Counted from the first letter of the stretch, positions 37,571 to 49,598 are shown. The stretch: 64,000 bases of DNA from Hordeum vulgare subsp. vulgare (GCF_904849725.1 NC_058522.1:336975029-337039028); one strand, 5' to 3'. Notes: generated by a model not told the origin, from the letters alone. Numbers and translations are program-made.

Positions 37571-38241
37571 ACCGGGGGGTCCACCTGTCCCGGAGGGCTG
37601 CATGGGCCGAAAGTGGAAGGGAACCAGCCCCTGGTAGGATGGTGCGAGCCAAGAGAGGAGGGCCCAAGGCGCCTAGGGCTAAACCCTAGGTCATGGGGCT
37701 TCCGTCCACCGCCTTGGGTGGCAAGCCACCCCTAGGGCGCCGCCGCCCCCTCCTCCTAGGGATGTCGCCACCCCTCCTAGGGGAACCCTAGGGTGGCTGG
37801 CCCCCTCTCCCTCCCTCCTCTAAATAGAGTAGGTTTTGGGAGGGTTGCACACACCTTGATCACCACCCCTTGGCGCAACCCTACATCTTCACCTCTCCTC
37901 CTTCGCGGTGCTTGGGGAAGCCGTGCCGGGAACCACAAGCTCCATCGACACCACGCCGTCGTGCTGCCGAATCTCTCCCTGAACTTATCCTTCACTCTTG
38001 CTGGATCAAGAAGGAGGAGACGTCCCTGGGCTATAGGTGTGTTGAACGCGGAGACACTGAATGTTCGGTGTTTGGATCGAATCACTGTGAGTACGACTCC
38101 ATCGACCGCGTTCCTAGTAGCGCTTTCGCTTTGCAATCTTAAACGGTATGAAGATGCTCTTCCTCTCTCGTTGATGGTTTCTCCTAGTTTGATCTTGGTG
38201 TGACATAGGAAATTTTTGAATTATTACTACGTTACACAACA

Positions 38242-38791
38242 TCACGCAACCTGTGCAGCTGCGTGGGACGTGAGAGCAACTTACTTCATGTACTATAACG
38301 AATATTGTAGCAACATTGCTACAGTGTACACATGTTTCCTAGGGTGGCTTAGGGCATAGACTCATCCTCGCGCCGCCATTTATTGGCACAGAGACCAACT
38401 GCAGCCTATAAGTTAAGCAAACTATATGAAACATAGAATGCAAGTCAAGTGAATTATTTAAGAAATCAACTAACCTACTACAACTTGGAAGTTAAATGAA
38501 CTATTTGAAGAGACCGATGAAGTTAGTGAACTACTTGAAGGATGTTTATCGTAAATGATATGAAAGTGATTATGTGTGTATTGAGTTTGTCTGTGCCACT
38601 TACATTTACCAATGATAAACAATGATTATCTTTGTCGGCTAGGTCAACCCAATAGCCAAGTTGATAAAGAGGTTGACTGCAACCCCACGATACATCACAT
38701 GTACTACTGGAACCGAAGACTCCTATGCTAACTAGAATTGAGAAGCGCAGCAACTTACAAATAACATTATTTGCTGACTAGCTCAATCCAA
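38242..38791. other. Unassigned intergenic DNA between Copia 3' LTR and CACTA element
   Basis: About 550 bp. No conserved ORF, LTR terminus, tRNA or terminal inverted repeat was recognised. It contains loosely repeated text of the kind TTAA(A)TGAACTATTTGAAG near 38400-38540. It could be old host intergenic sequence or an eroded element. Confidence 0.5.
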
Positions 38792-40543
38792 CACTAATAC
38801 AGAAATGGCTAGCCGCAACTTTAAATAGTGGTGCCACATTTTCAATCCACGTCACCACTATCTTTTCTAAATAGTTGTGGCGTTGGCATATTTGGTGCGA
38901 TAATAGGTTATTTGTGGCGTGCCGCTAAAAATCCAAGCCACCAATATTTGAGATCCAATAGTATGGCCTCGCGCAAGTTATTACTGGTGTGTCAAAATAT
39001 GCCACACCATTGATACTATAACTAGTGGTGGTGTGAGTGAATAGTGCCACGCCACCAATAACCAGACCAATTACTCATGGCGTGGGTGAATAGTGACACA
39101 CCACTAATAATAAAATCCGTGCATTTCTGTCCACGCCACCAATAAAATTTTAAAATTTTTAGTAGTAATAATAAAATAGAAGCCGAAAATGGCCAAAATT
39201 ACCATGTGGCCCAACCCTGCCGGCAAAGCATATCTTTCTTTTCTCTCTCTCATACGCTCTCATCTCTCTCTCTCTCTCAATCGAACTCTCTCCCCCCAAC
39301 TTTCAAAATCACCGCCCCCACCTTGATTTCTACCTACATCGCAACCCTCTCTCCTCCCCTACCCCACTTCAAGATGTGCTATCCATCCACACCAAGCATC
39401 TCACACATCCATCTCCTTGCGAGCCTTCTCCATTTCTCCCGCAACCCCTTGTTGCATCCCACAACGTCGACCGATTCCGACGAGCCTTGATGGCTATGGC
39501 TGGCACGTAGCTCGGCACAAACCTCGCCTACCTCGATGTGTCCCAGCCAGCAAAGCATATCTTTCTTTTCTCTCTCTTTCGTTCGCTCTCATCTCTCTAT
39601 GAATCAATCTCTCTCTCCCCAACTCCCAAAATAACCGCCGCCACCTCGATTGCTACGTACATCACATCCCTATCTCCTCCTCTGCCCCACAGTAAGATGC
39701 GCAATCTATCTACACCAAGCATCTCACCCAGCCATCTCCTTGCGAGCCTTCTCTATCTCTCCCGCAGTCCCTTGTTGCAGCCACTAACGTCGGCCGATTC
39801 CGACGAGCCTCGACATAGACCTCGCCTGCCTCGATGTGTCCATGCCTCTGGCCGGATCGGTCGAACATGGCCTCCAGTGCTCGTTCCCAAACTCTCCCTA
39901 CAGCTAGGGTTTCGGGAATGGCGTCACCTTCGTCGCCGTCGTGGTTCCAGTGTCCTGGCGGCTCCTCTCCGATGGCAGTTGTGCAAAACATCTGCTACAA
40001 AATTGTCATGGTGAACTCGTATCCTTCCTTTGTTCTCCAGCAGTGTGTGTACACCATGTAGTTTTGCTCATAGTCATGTTGATGTTCATGTAGGTATAGA
40101 TGTGTGTACACCAACTCAAAATAAAATAATTTTCCTTCCTTCATTCTCCGGTAGTGTATGTACACCATATGGATGAATATATGAATTATATAATTGATAT
40201 ATATGAATATATTATTGAATGTATAATTATTTGGATGCATGAGTAAATTGTATAACTATTATTTTAAAATCCATAAATACATAGTGGTGGCGTTGGTTTG
40301 TTTTTCTCACATCACTATTAGGAGTTAATAGTACTGATGTCTATAAATGTCAGCGCAATTTCTATTTTAAATAGTGGTGGCATAGTGAATAGCACCACGC
40401 CACCAGTATGTAAAATACCGATGGCGTGGTGGCATGAATGCCATCATTATTTTGTTAACAATGGCGCAATATTAGTGGCATTGGTTGTCTACGCCGGTAA
40501 GGCCCTTTTTAGAAAGCTTGCATTTGGCTTTTGTGCACTAGTG
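38792..40543. mobile_element. Small non-autonomous CACTA (En/Spm) DNA transposon
   Basis: The left end is CACTAATACAGAAATGGCT and the right end, as read inward, CACTAGTGCACAAAAGCC. The 3-bp target duplication CAA flanks it (38789-38791 and 40544-40546), as expected for CACTA. Subterminal zones at both ends carry many short copies of the motif GTGG(T)GGCGTGG and its complement, the usual transposase-binding repeats of this superfamily. No transposase is encoded. The interior (about 39220-40020) is a CT-rich, GC-richer segment that is tandemly duplicated and may be captured foreign sequence. Confidence 0.85.
39221..39840. repeat. Imperfect tandem duplication inside the CACTA element, unit about 325 bp
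   Basis: GCAAAGCATATCTTTCTTTT begins at 39223 and again at 39550; ACCAAGCATCTCAC recurs at 39391 and 39714. The units therefore repeat with an offset of 323-327 bp. Each begins with a CT microsatellite and ends near GCCTACCTCGATGTG. Open frames run through both (for example 39206-39490 and 39538-40014), but the composition alone could explain them. Confidence 0.8.
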
Positions 40544-40668
40544 CAATAATAGAGCTGGTAGATAAAACAAGTGCACCCCCATGGAACATCACCTCAACCA
40601 TCAGAACCAAGGATTCTTGCTCGGTAGAACAAACACTCCTCGACGGCATCCAACCACACCAGAGAATT
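40544..40668. other. Short unassigned segment between CACTA and chromovirus LTR
   Basis: 125 bp including the CACTA target duplication CAA. The five bases before the LTR are GAATT, whose partner would lie beyond the window. Nothing else was recognised. Confidence 0.5.
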
Positions 40669-41889
40669 TGTAGCGACCCGACACGAAAAGATCAAGTCTT
40701 TGTGTATATGTGCTATCCCTGGATCATGCTAGCACACACAATACATTAATGTATATAGCAAAGTTCAATCACATGCTTTATTACATCAAAAATATCATAC
40801 AGAGTCTTCATTACAATAATAAGTTTGGCCTAAGGTGAACTCATGAGATAAAACTAAAATCATGCGGAAGCATCAAAGGTAGTTGAGTCCATCTGACTAA
40901 GGGAAATCACCGAGCATAGAACATAGACCTTGCTCCATGTCAGAAAATACCTCTACAACATGATAAGTGACAGTCGCGTAGGTCAACATATTGAATACAT
41001 GGGCAATTCAAAGAGTGGACAGAATAAAAGTACTATCACTATATGTAATATGCTTGTGGTGGCTCTATTATTAAGTTTTTGCATAAATCCTCACTTCCCT
41101 ACTTGAAAAGATAATTCAAAAAATACTACAAAGTTGACAATATTAATGAGATGGTTCCTCCAACCAAATTCTCATAACCCAAAGTTATAACTCAACCAAA
41201 ATCATTTATAGTAATTATGTCGATACTTCGTGATAATTCCATTTCCAAAGGCTCAAGTTGTCTGTGACTGGGGACATGACTAATTGATTAGTTTGACAAT
41301 ATGTAATGGTTTTGTGCACTTTCCCAACAAGATTTTATATCTTTTTTCATGTGCTCACACTGCCTCGTGTTTGAGAACAGGATGGCCAAATCATGGTCTT
41401 TTAGAGAGTTCCTCTTAAGCACTCCTAGTGCCCGTCCAATCCTACTGTTCTTCTACATATCATTGCACCGTCCGATCTCAAAGTCACATCAAAGATCAAC
41501 CAAGCCAGATCTCATAATGTCTTGTGGTTTCACAGGTAAGCGTCCTATCTTGAAGTATCAATCTGTCTCTTTGAGCCTGGGTGGAGCTTTCATCATGATA
41601 ACTGGCCTACTCCAGCTCACTAGTCCAATCCACCGGTATCCCAGGGTTCATTTCAACCATTCCATCCAGAGGTACATTGAAATATTGTCTTGAAATCTTG
41701 AATCTTGAAGTTGTCGCCTTGATAAAAAAAGTCACGCTCAAAACTTCCATGTATCACACAACCAATCCCTCTCTACTCAAGTGTAGCATCAAAGTAAATT
41801 TATCATTCCTGGGGCATAGTAACAAAGGTTGTGGGTTCCTACCTCATGATACAACTGAATACCATATTTCAATATTACCTACTTGAATG

Positions 41890-43640
41890 CATGGTGGAAA
41901 GATTGAATCTAATGCAATAAAAATCTTAGGTATTGCAAACACATGATCAAAGTGACTTGCATGGATGACCTTGAAACTCTAAAGACTTATAATAACAAGT
42001 TCACACTCCGGATGATCTAACGAAGCAAACAATAACATAGATAAGTAATCATACTATGATATATAGGTAGATTAACAAATAAAACTGTAAAGATAACATA
42101 AAGAAATCAAGAGAAAATCTGAAAGAAAACTTCATAAAACTTAAAGGAACAAATTTCAAGTCCTGAACGGACAAAATAGAAATAACTCTATTATTAAAAA
42201 ATATAACAGAAAATAAAATATTAACGTCTTATGTTTACTTAAAGTATTTTAGTAAATGTTTCATTATCAGAAATAATCAATTGAAAAGGTTTTGTAGGTC
42301 CGAAGTTAAGATGAAAACAACATTTGACTCAAATATGATTAAAACAATATTAATTAATTACAGAATTGCGTTTCTTATAACTAATAGAAATTTTAGTTCT
42401 ATTATATGAAAGTGGAAAAATAAAATAATAAAAGTTAAAAGAAAATAACTTCTATTTTTAATAAAACAAGTAGAAATAAGTAAAATTTGGATTTGGATAA
42501 AACAAAACTAAAATAATTATCGAAAATAAATTTTAGTGTTTCTCTCATTAAATACAACAAAACATTTGCCAAAATAGTTATTCGGAAATATATTTTAATC
42601 AAAACTTATTAGCAAACTAAGTTCAAATCATATCTTAATAGATTGGACTTTTTCAAAGTTCAGACATGATTTTCTTGGTACTAACAAAAACTACACATAT
42701 TTGTGAAACTAATGCAATTGGTATCACTCAAAAACTATATTAATCCTAAGAGATATTGACAAAACAAAATTAGAAACAAATATGAAAAAGAAAATTAAAA
42801 TAGAAAACGATAATAGTGGAAAAATTGAATGTAATGTAATAAAAATTATAAGTATTGCACAAACATGACAAAAGTGACTTGCTTGGATGTCCTTGAAACT
42901 CTAAAGACTCGTAGAATAACTCTCTGATCTAAGAAAATAACATAAAAGAAGATATAAAGGCTTGATGTTAACGGAAATTATTTTAGTAAATATTTCATTA
43001 GAAAAAAGAATTAATTGGAAAGCTTTTGTAGATCCTAAGTTAAGACGAAAACAAGATTTAACTCAAATATGATTAAGAAAATTTTAATTAGATACTAAGG
43101 CAAGTTAGGTGTGGCTAGAACCAAACACCCACCTAACTTGGTCAAACTTGCCTAAGGTAAGTTGTGGCAAAGTGTGGCAAGGTGTGGCTAGGAACCAAAC
43201 AGCCCCTTAGTTTATTAGATGAAAGTGGCAAAATGAAATTAAGCAAATTTAAAAGAAATTAACTTTTCTTTCCAATAAAACAAGCATAAATAAGTCAGAT
43301 TTGTATCTGACTAATCCAGAACTAAAATAATTATGAAAAATAAATTTTATAGTTTCTTTGGTGAAACAAAACTAATTCAAAATAGTAGCAAAAATAATTA
43401 ATTAAGAAGCTACTTTAATCAAAATCATTAGCAAACTATGTTTAAGTTAGATGTGAACATATTTGAAATTTTAAAAGTTAAAACATGTTTTTTTGATCTA
43501 ACAAAACTACACAATTTTGTGAAACTAATGCAATTGGAATCACTAAAAAGTATATTAAACCTAAGAGATATTTAAAAATTAAAAAAACAAATCTATAAAA
43601 GAAAACCAAAACAGAAAAAGAAAATGCGCTAAAGAACGGG
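41890..43640. repeat. Internal direct duplication in the chromovirus LTR
   Basis: GTGGAAAGATTGAAT (41893) recurs as GTGGAAAAATTGAAT (42816), TTTTAGTAAATGTTTCATTA (42247) as TTTTAGTAAATATTTCATTA (42981), and CCTAAGAGATATT (42747) at about 43559. The offset changes from about 923 to 734 to 812, so the units have since gained and lost segments. Confidence 0.75.
43097..43208. repeat. Short insertion-like block with a repeated 27-bp motif
   Basis: AGGTGTGGCTAGAACCAAACACCC (43107-43130) and AGGTGTGGCTAGGAACCAAACAGCCCC (43180-43206) are direct repeats within about 110 bp that have no counterpart in the other LTR duplication unit. GAACCAAACAGCCCC recalls the ends of hAT-type miniature elements, but I find no matching opposite terminus and no clear target duplication. 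Confidence 0.4.
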
Positions 43641-44631
43641 AAGGGTCACATGGGAGGATGTGACTAGACAACATATGACCAAAAGAGGGAACCAAGCGGC
43701 TAACTGAGGCTAAAAAAGATTTGTAGCGTAGGTGATCTAATCCTAGCTAATCGTTGCAGATCTCACGGGGGTAGGTAGCTACGATGACATCCATCATGGG
43801 GGAAGGGAACTCCGACGAGGTCGATGACAACAAGGAGTGGGGGGTTGTGCACGCGACGTCTTCGGCGGTCATCGGCATCGGGGAAGTAGACTGGATGATG
43901 CGGGAGATGATGTCAAGCATGTAGGTGGTGACGGTTGGTGTTGGGGGAAATGGGAGGAAGCAGGGGGCAATCGCGGTAACAAGGTTCAGGAAGCTCTCTT
44001 GATGAAAAGGAAAGAGTGGGAAGAAGGCACGCGCAGATCTGTCGGACGGTGGAAACCTTGCATTAACGGGCGAAAAGAAAATGGGAAAGGGCACCTACCC
44101 AATCTAGAGTTGATTCGGGAGGGGATGCTCGTGGTTCGGCCATTTACTCGTGGGCCTCGGTTTGCATATTTAAATAAAAATAGTTTCTCTTTTTAAATAA
44201 ACAAAGAAAGAGAAAGAGAAAGAGAAAAAGAAAAAGAAAATAGAAAATAACATAGGCATATGATATACCAAAATTCTTAGGATTTCCAAAAAAATATGAA
44301 CTATTTTTAGAGATAAATAAAATACTTTGATTCTTTTAAATCCCAAAAGGACTTGGAATTTGATTTTATTTCTTTGCAAATCTTTTTTTGTTTCAAACTC
44401 TTTTCAAACATTGCTCTCTAATTTGAACAGTCGTGTTTCCTTCATTCTTTATTTCATTATTCACATAATTGAAAATATTCAAACTCAGAAATAAAAATGG
44501 CTTCAAATGAAAACTTAAAAGTTCTTCAAATGAAAGTCGAAAGTGCTCCAAATACAAATGACACTCAATGCAAAGATGATAATAGATGCATAGCTATTGT
44601 AAACATGCAAAATGAAATTTGGGATGTACCA

Positions 44632-44645
44632 AACCTTTCTTCCTC
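44632..44645 (-). other. Polypurine tract of the chromovirus-type element
   Basis: The minus strand reads GAGGAAGAAAGGTT directly before the LTR start TGGTACATCCC, a clean purine tract that orients the element. Confidence 0.75.
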
Positions 44646-46015
44646 AAGATTCGGGATGGTCAACAAAAGGGTGTGACCGGTCTCGTAGGACTTCTTCTCG
44701 TTCCCATGTGGCTTCTTCCTCGGTGTGGTCACTACACTAAACCTATCATAACTTGATGACTTGCTGCGGGTAACTTTGTTTGCAGTCTCGAGGATTTTGA
44801 TGGGTTTCTTCTCACATGTTAGATCACTATCAAGCGGTATGGACTCTAGTGGCAAGATGTATCTCCAAGGAATATCGGCCATCTCTGCTTGACACTTCTT
44901 CAGCTAGGAAACATTAAACACATCATGAACTCCCGACAAACCTTTCGGTAGTTACAACATGTATGCATCTTATCCTCTGTGTTCCATAATTCTATAAGGC
45001 CCCACAAATCTTGGTGCTAACTTTACTTTAACTCCAAACCTCTTGACTCCTGGAAGTGGAGACACATGGAGATATGCTCGTTCTCCCACTTTGTATGTTA
45101 CTTCCTTATGTTTATTATCAGCAAACTCTTTTGTTTGGATTGAGCTACCTTCAATCGGTCTCGGATTAACTTCACCTTCTCTTTAGAATCTCTGATTAGA
45201 TCAGGACCAAATAACTTACGTACTCCAACACCATCCCACATCAATGGTGTTCTGCATCTTCCTCTGTATAGGGCTTTGAAAGGGTCATCTTTAAGGAGAT
45301 GTGGTAACTATTGTTGTACAAGAACTCTGCGTAAGGAAAATTATCATCCCAACTAGATCCATAATCTAGCCCACAAGCTCTCAACATGTCCTATAGAATT
45401 TGGTTTACTCTTTAAGTCTGTCCATCTGTGTGCAGGTGACAAGTGGTACTCAACTCAAGTCTGGTACCCAAAGTTTCATCCAAATGATTCCAAAACTTGT
45501 ATGTGAAATGCGTTCCTCTATCTTATACAATCATGCTTGGTACTCCATGCAAATAGACGATCCTAGTCATATATGTCCAACTTAGCATCGGCATACGTCG
45601 TTTTCACAAGGATGAAGGGAGCTAGCTTGGTCAAACGATCAACCACTACCAGATAGAATCATAACCTAAAAGTGTCCTGGGTAATTCTTTGTAAAATACA
45701 TTCCAAGTTTGTCCCATTTTCATTCCGATATCGGCAAATATTTAAGTAACCCTGCTAGCTTCTGATGCTTTGGCTTTACTCCCTGACAAACATCGCATAT
45801 TGCTACAAACTCGGCTATATCATTCTTCATACTAGTCCACTAGAAGCTTTCTTTCAAGTACAAATACATTTTGATGTTACCTAGGTGTATCGGGCATGGT
45901 GAATCATGGGCTTCCTCAAGAATTAACTTCCTAATTTGTGGATCATTGAGCACATAAATACGTTGCTCAAACCATAAGGTTCCACGCTCATCCTCGCGAA
46001 ATCCTTTTGTTTACC
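44646..46015 (-). pseudogene. Degraded integrase with chromodomain-like C terminus
   Basis: Integrase inserts the cDNA; a chromodomain would direct it to marked chromatin. Read on the minus strand, the zinc-binding region is at about 45760-45910 (HLGNIKMYLYLKESF, then CDVCQGVKPKHQKLAGL) with a stop between. Text near 45600-45660 resembles the conserved VVVDRLTKLAPF stretch. The C-terminal part near 44700-44870 (DLTCEKKPIKILETANKVTRS) matches the usual lead-in to the chromovirus chromodomain, which is then scrambled by frameshifts. No long frame survives. Some catalytic positions cannot be located with confidence. Confidence 0.65.
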
Positions 46016-47416
46016 TTAGCTCAGCTTTTCCTTTATATCAGCAATTTCCTTGTCCAACTTCTGGGCTTCTCTGATTCTTCCGGTGAAAGTGGAATAAATC
46101 TCTAGTGTGGATACAATACCTCTCGGAACTATCTCCAACCGGAGATCTCTGAAATCATCACATAACTCATGTGATAATCCTCCTGTTCTAAGGGTGTTCA
46201 CATAACTCTTATGTCTCAAAGGATCTCCTACAACATTAGCTATTCCTGGTTTATAATGCAATCTCATGTCATAGTCCTTCATTAACTCTAACCATCTCCT
46301 CTGTCCGAGGTTCAACTTCTTCTTTGTGAAGATATACTTCAAACTCTTATGGTCCGTATAAACATCACAAGTATTTCGATAAGGAAATGTCTCCAGGTCT
46401 TGAGTGCATGCACTACGACTGCTAACTCCAGATCTTGTATGGCAAAGTTCAACTCATGTGGTCGTAGTTGTATGAAGGTATATGCTTTAAATTTTCCTTC
46501 TTGCATGAGCACACCTCCAATTCCTTGGCATGAAGCATCGCAATACACTTGAAAATACTTAAGAATGTTCAACAAAATCAGCACTCAGGTTGTAACCAAT
46601 CGTTTCTTCAACTCCTCAAAACTGACTTCACATTCCTCAGTTAAGTTATACTTGGCCTCCTTATTCAAAAACTCTGTCATGGGCTTTTCAATATTGGAGA
46701 TATTCTCAAAGAACCTCCAATAATACCCTGCAAGTCCAAGGAAAATCCGAATCTCTTTGGTTGAGGTGGGTGCCTCCCATTCTGTGACTACTTCAACCTT
46801 AGAAGGTCAACTGCTATTCCTTCTCCTGAAATAACATGTCCGAGAAGTCCAACTTCTTTCAACCAAAGCTCACATTTGTTGAACTTTGAATATAAATGAT
46901 GTTCTCGGAGCTTCTACAAAACTAAACACAAGTGTTCCTTGTGTTCTTCCTCATTCTTGGAGTAAATCAATATATCATCAAGATAAACCACGACAAACTT
47001 ATCCAGATATTCCTTAAATACCTGGTTCATCACACTCATGAAATATGCACGGGCATTAGTTAATCCAAACATGGCGATGTACTCATAAAGTACATACCTT
47101 GGGGTAAAAGTTGTCTTGGGTATATACTTCTCACAAATCTTTAACTCATTATAACCTGATCGAAGATCGATCTGGGAGAAAACACTAGCTCCAACTAGGT
47201 GGTCAAACAAATCATTGATCGTCTAAAAGGGTACTTGTTGTTGAGGGTCATTTCGTTCAATGAACGATAATCCACAACCGTTCTCAAGGTTCCATCCTTC
47301 TTTTCTACCAAACGAGCCCGGGCTCCCCAAGGTGACGAACTTGGGCAAATGTATCCTTTGTCCAATAACTCCTTTATATGCTTCTTGATTTCTTTCAAAC
47401 TATTTGCAGTCATCAA
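46016..47416 (-). pseudogene. pol: Degraded reverse transcriptase-RNase H (Gypsy)
   Basis: Minus-strand fragments run from 47416 to 46016. Reverse transcriptase: ELLDKGYICPSSSPWGA and EKKDGTLRTVVDYRSLNEMT in 47195-47416, then [15 protein letters not shown] and the catalytic [10 protein letters not shown] near 46960-46990 in 46914-47210. RNase H: FQVYCDASCQGIGGVLMQEGK in 46339-46584, then QRRWLELMKDYDMRLHYKPGIANVV in 46016-46342. Frameshifts or stops separate each block. RT before RNase H before integrase is the Gypsy order and agrees with the flanking pieces. Confidence 0.85.
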
Positions 47417-47439
47417 TTAGCATCTCTTGGATATTGTCC

Positions 47440-47990
47440 CTATGTCTGGTAATAACTGAATCTCTTGGTATGGTGGCATGTCTGGAAATTCCTTACATCG
47501 GGAAAATATTTCACTACTAGCACTTCCTCTTGAACAACTCTCGTTAAGGAATTCACCCGAGTCTTCCTCAGTGTGCGCCTAGATACATACTTCATCGTCT
47601 TCTTCTCCGGAGTGGTGAGAAAAATCGACTTGCAGGCACAATCAATGTTTACTTCATACTGGGTTAACCAATCCATGCCTAGGATTAGATCCAATCCTTG
47701 TCATTCGAGTACGAAAAGGTCTATTGGAAACTCATGATTTGCAATGTGGTTCATCGGGTGACAACCTAATCCTGTTGTCATCTTGGGTCCTAGCGAACTA
47801 ACCTGAAGGGGTCTACTAAGGGTTCTAGTGGGTAACCCACACTTTTCCACAACTATCCTTGATATGAATGAATGCAATGGACCAGGATAAAAAAGGACCA
47901 ATACAAGGTGTGAATTGAACAGAAACTTACCAATCACTATCTCTTGCTGATCATAAACTTCCTCCACATCAATGGTGTTTAGCTAAGCTC
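47440..47990 (-). pseudogene. Degraded protease region of the chromovirus-type element
   Basis: Fragments at 47701-47967 (VLVLFYPGPLHSFISRIVVEKCGLP) and 47440-47694 (LILGMDWLTQYEVNIDC) correspond to the usual Gypsy protease; the normal catalytic D-S/T-G triplet appears as YPG, so the active-site Asp is lost. ILGMDWL is the conserved C-terminal protease motif. At least one frame change lies between the two blocks. Confidence 0.7.
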
Positions 47991-48060
47991 GAGGAAAAGG
48001 CTCCGGCATCTTAGCTCCACTGTTTCCACTTACATTTTCGGGCTTGGCCTCAGGACAATC

Positions 48061-48855
48061 TGTGGCATAGTGTCATGCCTTCTTGCTCTTGAAATAGGTA
48101 ATGTGACTCAAATCCTTCTGTGCGGGAGCAGAACGATGATGATTGCCATTCCCTCCATTACCATTCTTATGGTTTCCATGGTGAGTATGTCCTCCATGGT
48201 TAGGGTAGCTATGACCACTGTACTTTCCGGGCACTGAAGTAGAGAAAGGCTTCTGATGAGCTACCGAGTTGTACTTATCTGGCGGGTAGTTCCTCTTTTG
48301 GTTCTCAATGTTGTGCTGCTTCCCTCCGGAATAATGGCCTTTTCTACCAACTCCCAATGGTTCTCAATGCTAGCAACGGTGAGCTAAATTACCAATTCAT
48401 CAGCCCCTCAAGTAACATTTCCTCCTTAACTGCAATCATCGGCAATGTCTCTCGGTGCATTCCTATCCAACTTGTTGAATTCCTCCATGTTCTTAGAAAA
48501 TGTTCGGTTTCCCTGGCATAAGTTGTGAAATTCATGCTTCTTCAGACTCGAAGCTCCAGCTAAAACACGTGCGGTGTGGAATGCATGATGAAAGTGATCC
48601 CAAGTCACACTAGCCATGGGAAAAGTGGCGGTGTAGTTCCCCCACCAAGATGTTTCCTGTCCCTCCAACTGGTGTGAGGCAAACCCAATCTTCTCTACAT
48701 CATTGCATCCAACTATAGCAAGTTTCCCCCTTATGTTGTGAAGACAATCATAAAAACAATAGGCTCCCTGCTGCTCGAAAAGTGCAGAGGGTTAAGCCTT
48801 AGAAAATGGGTAAGGATGTCCACTAGGGGTGGAGGTGCTGGCAGTGATTTTTTGT
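48061..48855 (-). pseudogene. gag: gag remnant of the chromovirus-type element, proximal block
   Basis: On the minus strand, 48426-48668 reads as capsid-like text (WDHFHHAFHTARVLAGASSLKKHEF, RTFSKNMEEFNKLDR). 48073-48357 is a basic, Gly/His/Asn-rich linker of the kind that precedes the zinc knuckle. Stops separate the two. The N-terminal end continues at 60892-61017 beyond the Copia insertion. The Cys-His knuckle itself is not clearly preserved. Confidence 0.7.
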
Positions 48856-49590
48856 TGAAAGTATCGATATGGTTGACTAGAGGGGGGGGGGTGAATAGGC
48901 AACTACCACTTTTTAATTAATCTTAGCAAGATAGGGTAAACAACATACGGGTTCACAAATATGACAACAATGGGGTGAACCGTAATGAAGCTAGCAACGA
49001 TAGCTACTAGGACAAGTAAGGGAAAGACAACAACATAAGCATACACAAAGTAAAGGTTAGAGATAACCACAAGTGGAACCAATGAAGACGAGGATGTGTA
49101 ATCGAAGTTCCTTCCTTTTGACAGGAAGTACGTCTATGTTGGAGCGGTGTGGAGGCACAATGCTCCCCAATAAGCCACTAAGGCCACCGTATTCTCCTCA
49201 CGCCCTCGCACGATGCAAGGTACCGTGATTCCACTATAGGTGCGCTTGAAGGCGGCGACCGAACCTTTACAAACAAGGTTGGGGAAAACACCACACAAAG
49301 CTTGGAGGCTCCCAACAAGACCACGAAGCTTCACCACAATGGAATGTGGCTTCGAGGTGACCTCAACCGTCTAGAATGCTCAAACACCCAAGAGTAACAA
49401 GATCCGCAAGGGATTGGTGGGGGAATCAACTTTTTTCTTGGTGGAAGTGTTGATCTAGGCCTTCTCAACCAATCCCTAAAGAATCAACAAGTTTGATTGG
49501 CTAGGGAGAGAGATCGGGCACTTTTGAGCTTAGGGAGCAAGAATGGAGCTTGAGAGGGTGAGCGATAGGGTTCCACAGCTAGAAGAACCC

Positions 49591-49598
49591 TTTATATA
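49591..49598 (-). promoter_or_regulatory. Probable TATA box in the SIRE-like 3' LTR
   Basis: TATATAAA on the minus strand in the context CCACTATATAAAGGG. The same box is at 60255-60262 in the 5' LTR. It lies about 45 bp downstream of the palindrome array in element sense. Confidence 0.65.

Larger units (their letters stand above)
1..38241 (+). mobile_element. Outermost Copia retrotransposon (Angela/BARE-1/WIS type), 5' LTR outside the window
   Basis: This plus-strand Ty1/Copia element is the host of the whole left nest. Visible parts are a leader (1-476, continued at 30316-30756), one long gag-pol frame with five in-frame stops (30757-34683), a polypurine tract (34755-34769) and a 3' LTR (34770-38241). 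The leader is split by the Gypsy element at 477-30315. The two halves are joined as one element because the Gypsy insert is flanked by the perfect 5-bp repeat CCCTC and because both halves read as Angela-type leader (recall). The 5' LTR and primer-binding site must lie left of position 1. The five stops make it non-autonomous. It must be older than everything nested in it. Confidence 0.9.
34770..38241 (+). repeat. 3' LTR of the outer Copia element, split by a solo LTR
   Basis: Blocks 34770-35815 and 37571-38241 give an LTR of about 1.71 kb, running CGTTGGAAATATG to GTTACACAACA. The first base pair is CG rather than TG, a point change at the terminus. The text is Angela/BARE-1 type. Five bases after the end read TCACG, but the left target duplication is outside the window, so this cannot be paired. 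Confidence 0.9.
40669..44631 (-). repeat. 3' LTR of the chromovirus-type Gypsy element
   Basis: A 3963-bp LTR, plus strand TGTAGCGACCCG to GGGATGTACCA. It contains a direct duplication of about 0.8-0.9 kb (units about 41890-42815 and 42816-43640), a small insertion-like block (43097-43208), a GC-rich zone (about 43780-44160) and a purine microsatellite (about 44203-44242). Only this copy is in the window, so the boundaries rest on terminal dinucleotides and the adjacent polypurine tract. Confidence 0.75.

Noticed and set aside
38828..39013. Short ORF within the CACTA left subterminal region
   Set aside because: Lies in transposase-binding subterminal repeats; no conserved protein feature.
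40331..40543. MITE separate from the CACTA element
   Set aside because: The palindromic GGCGTGG motifs here match the left subterminal zone, and the CACTA end plus CAA duplication explain the boundary.
43747..44196. Overlapping frames of 115-119 codons on both strands in the chromovirus LTR
   Set aside because: GC-rich LTR zone, mutually antisense, with low-complexity translations.
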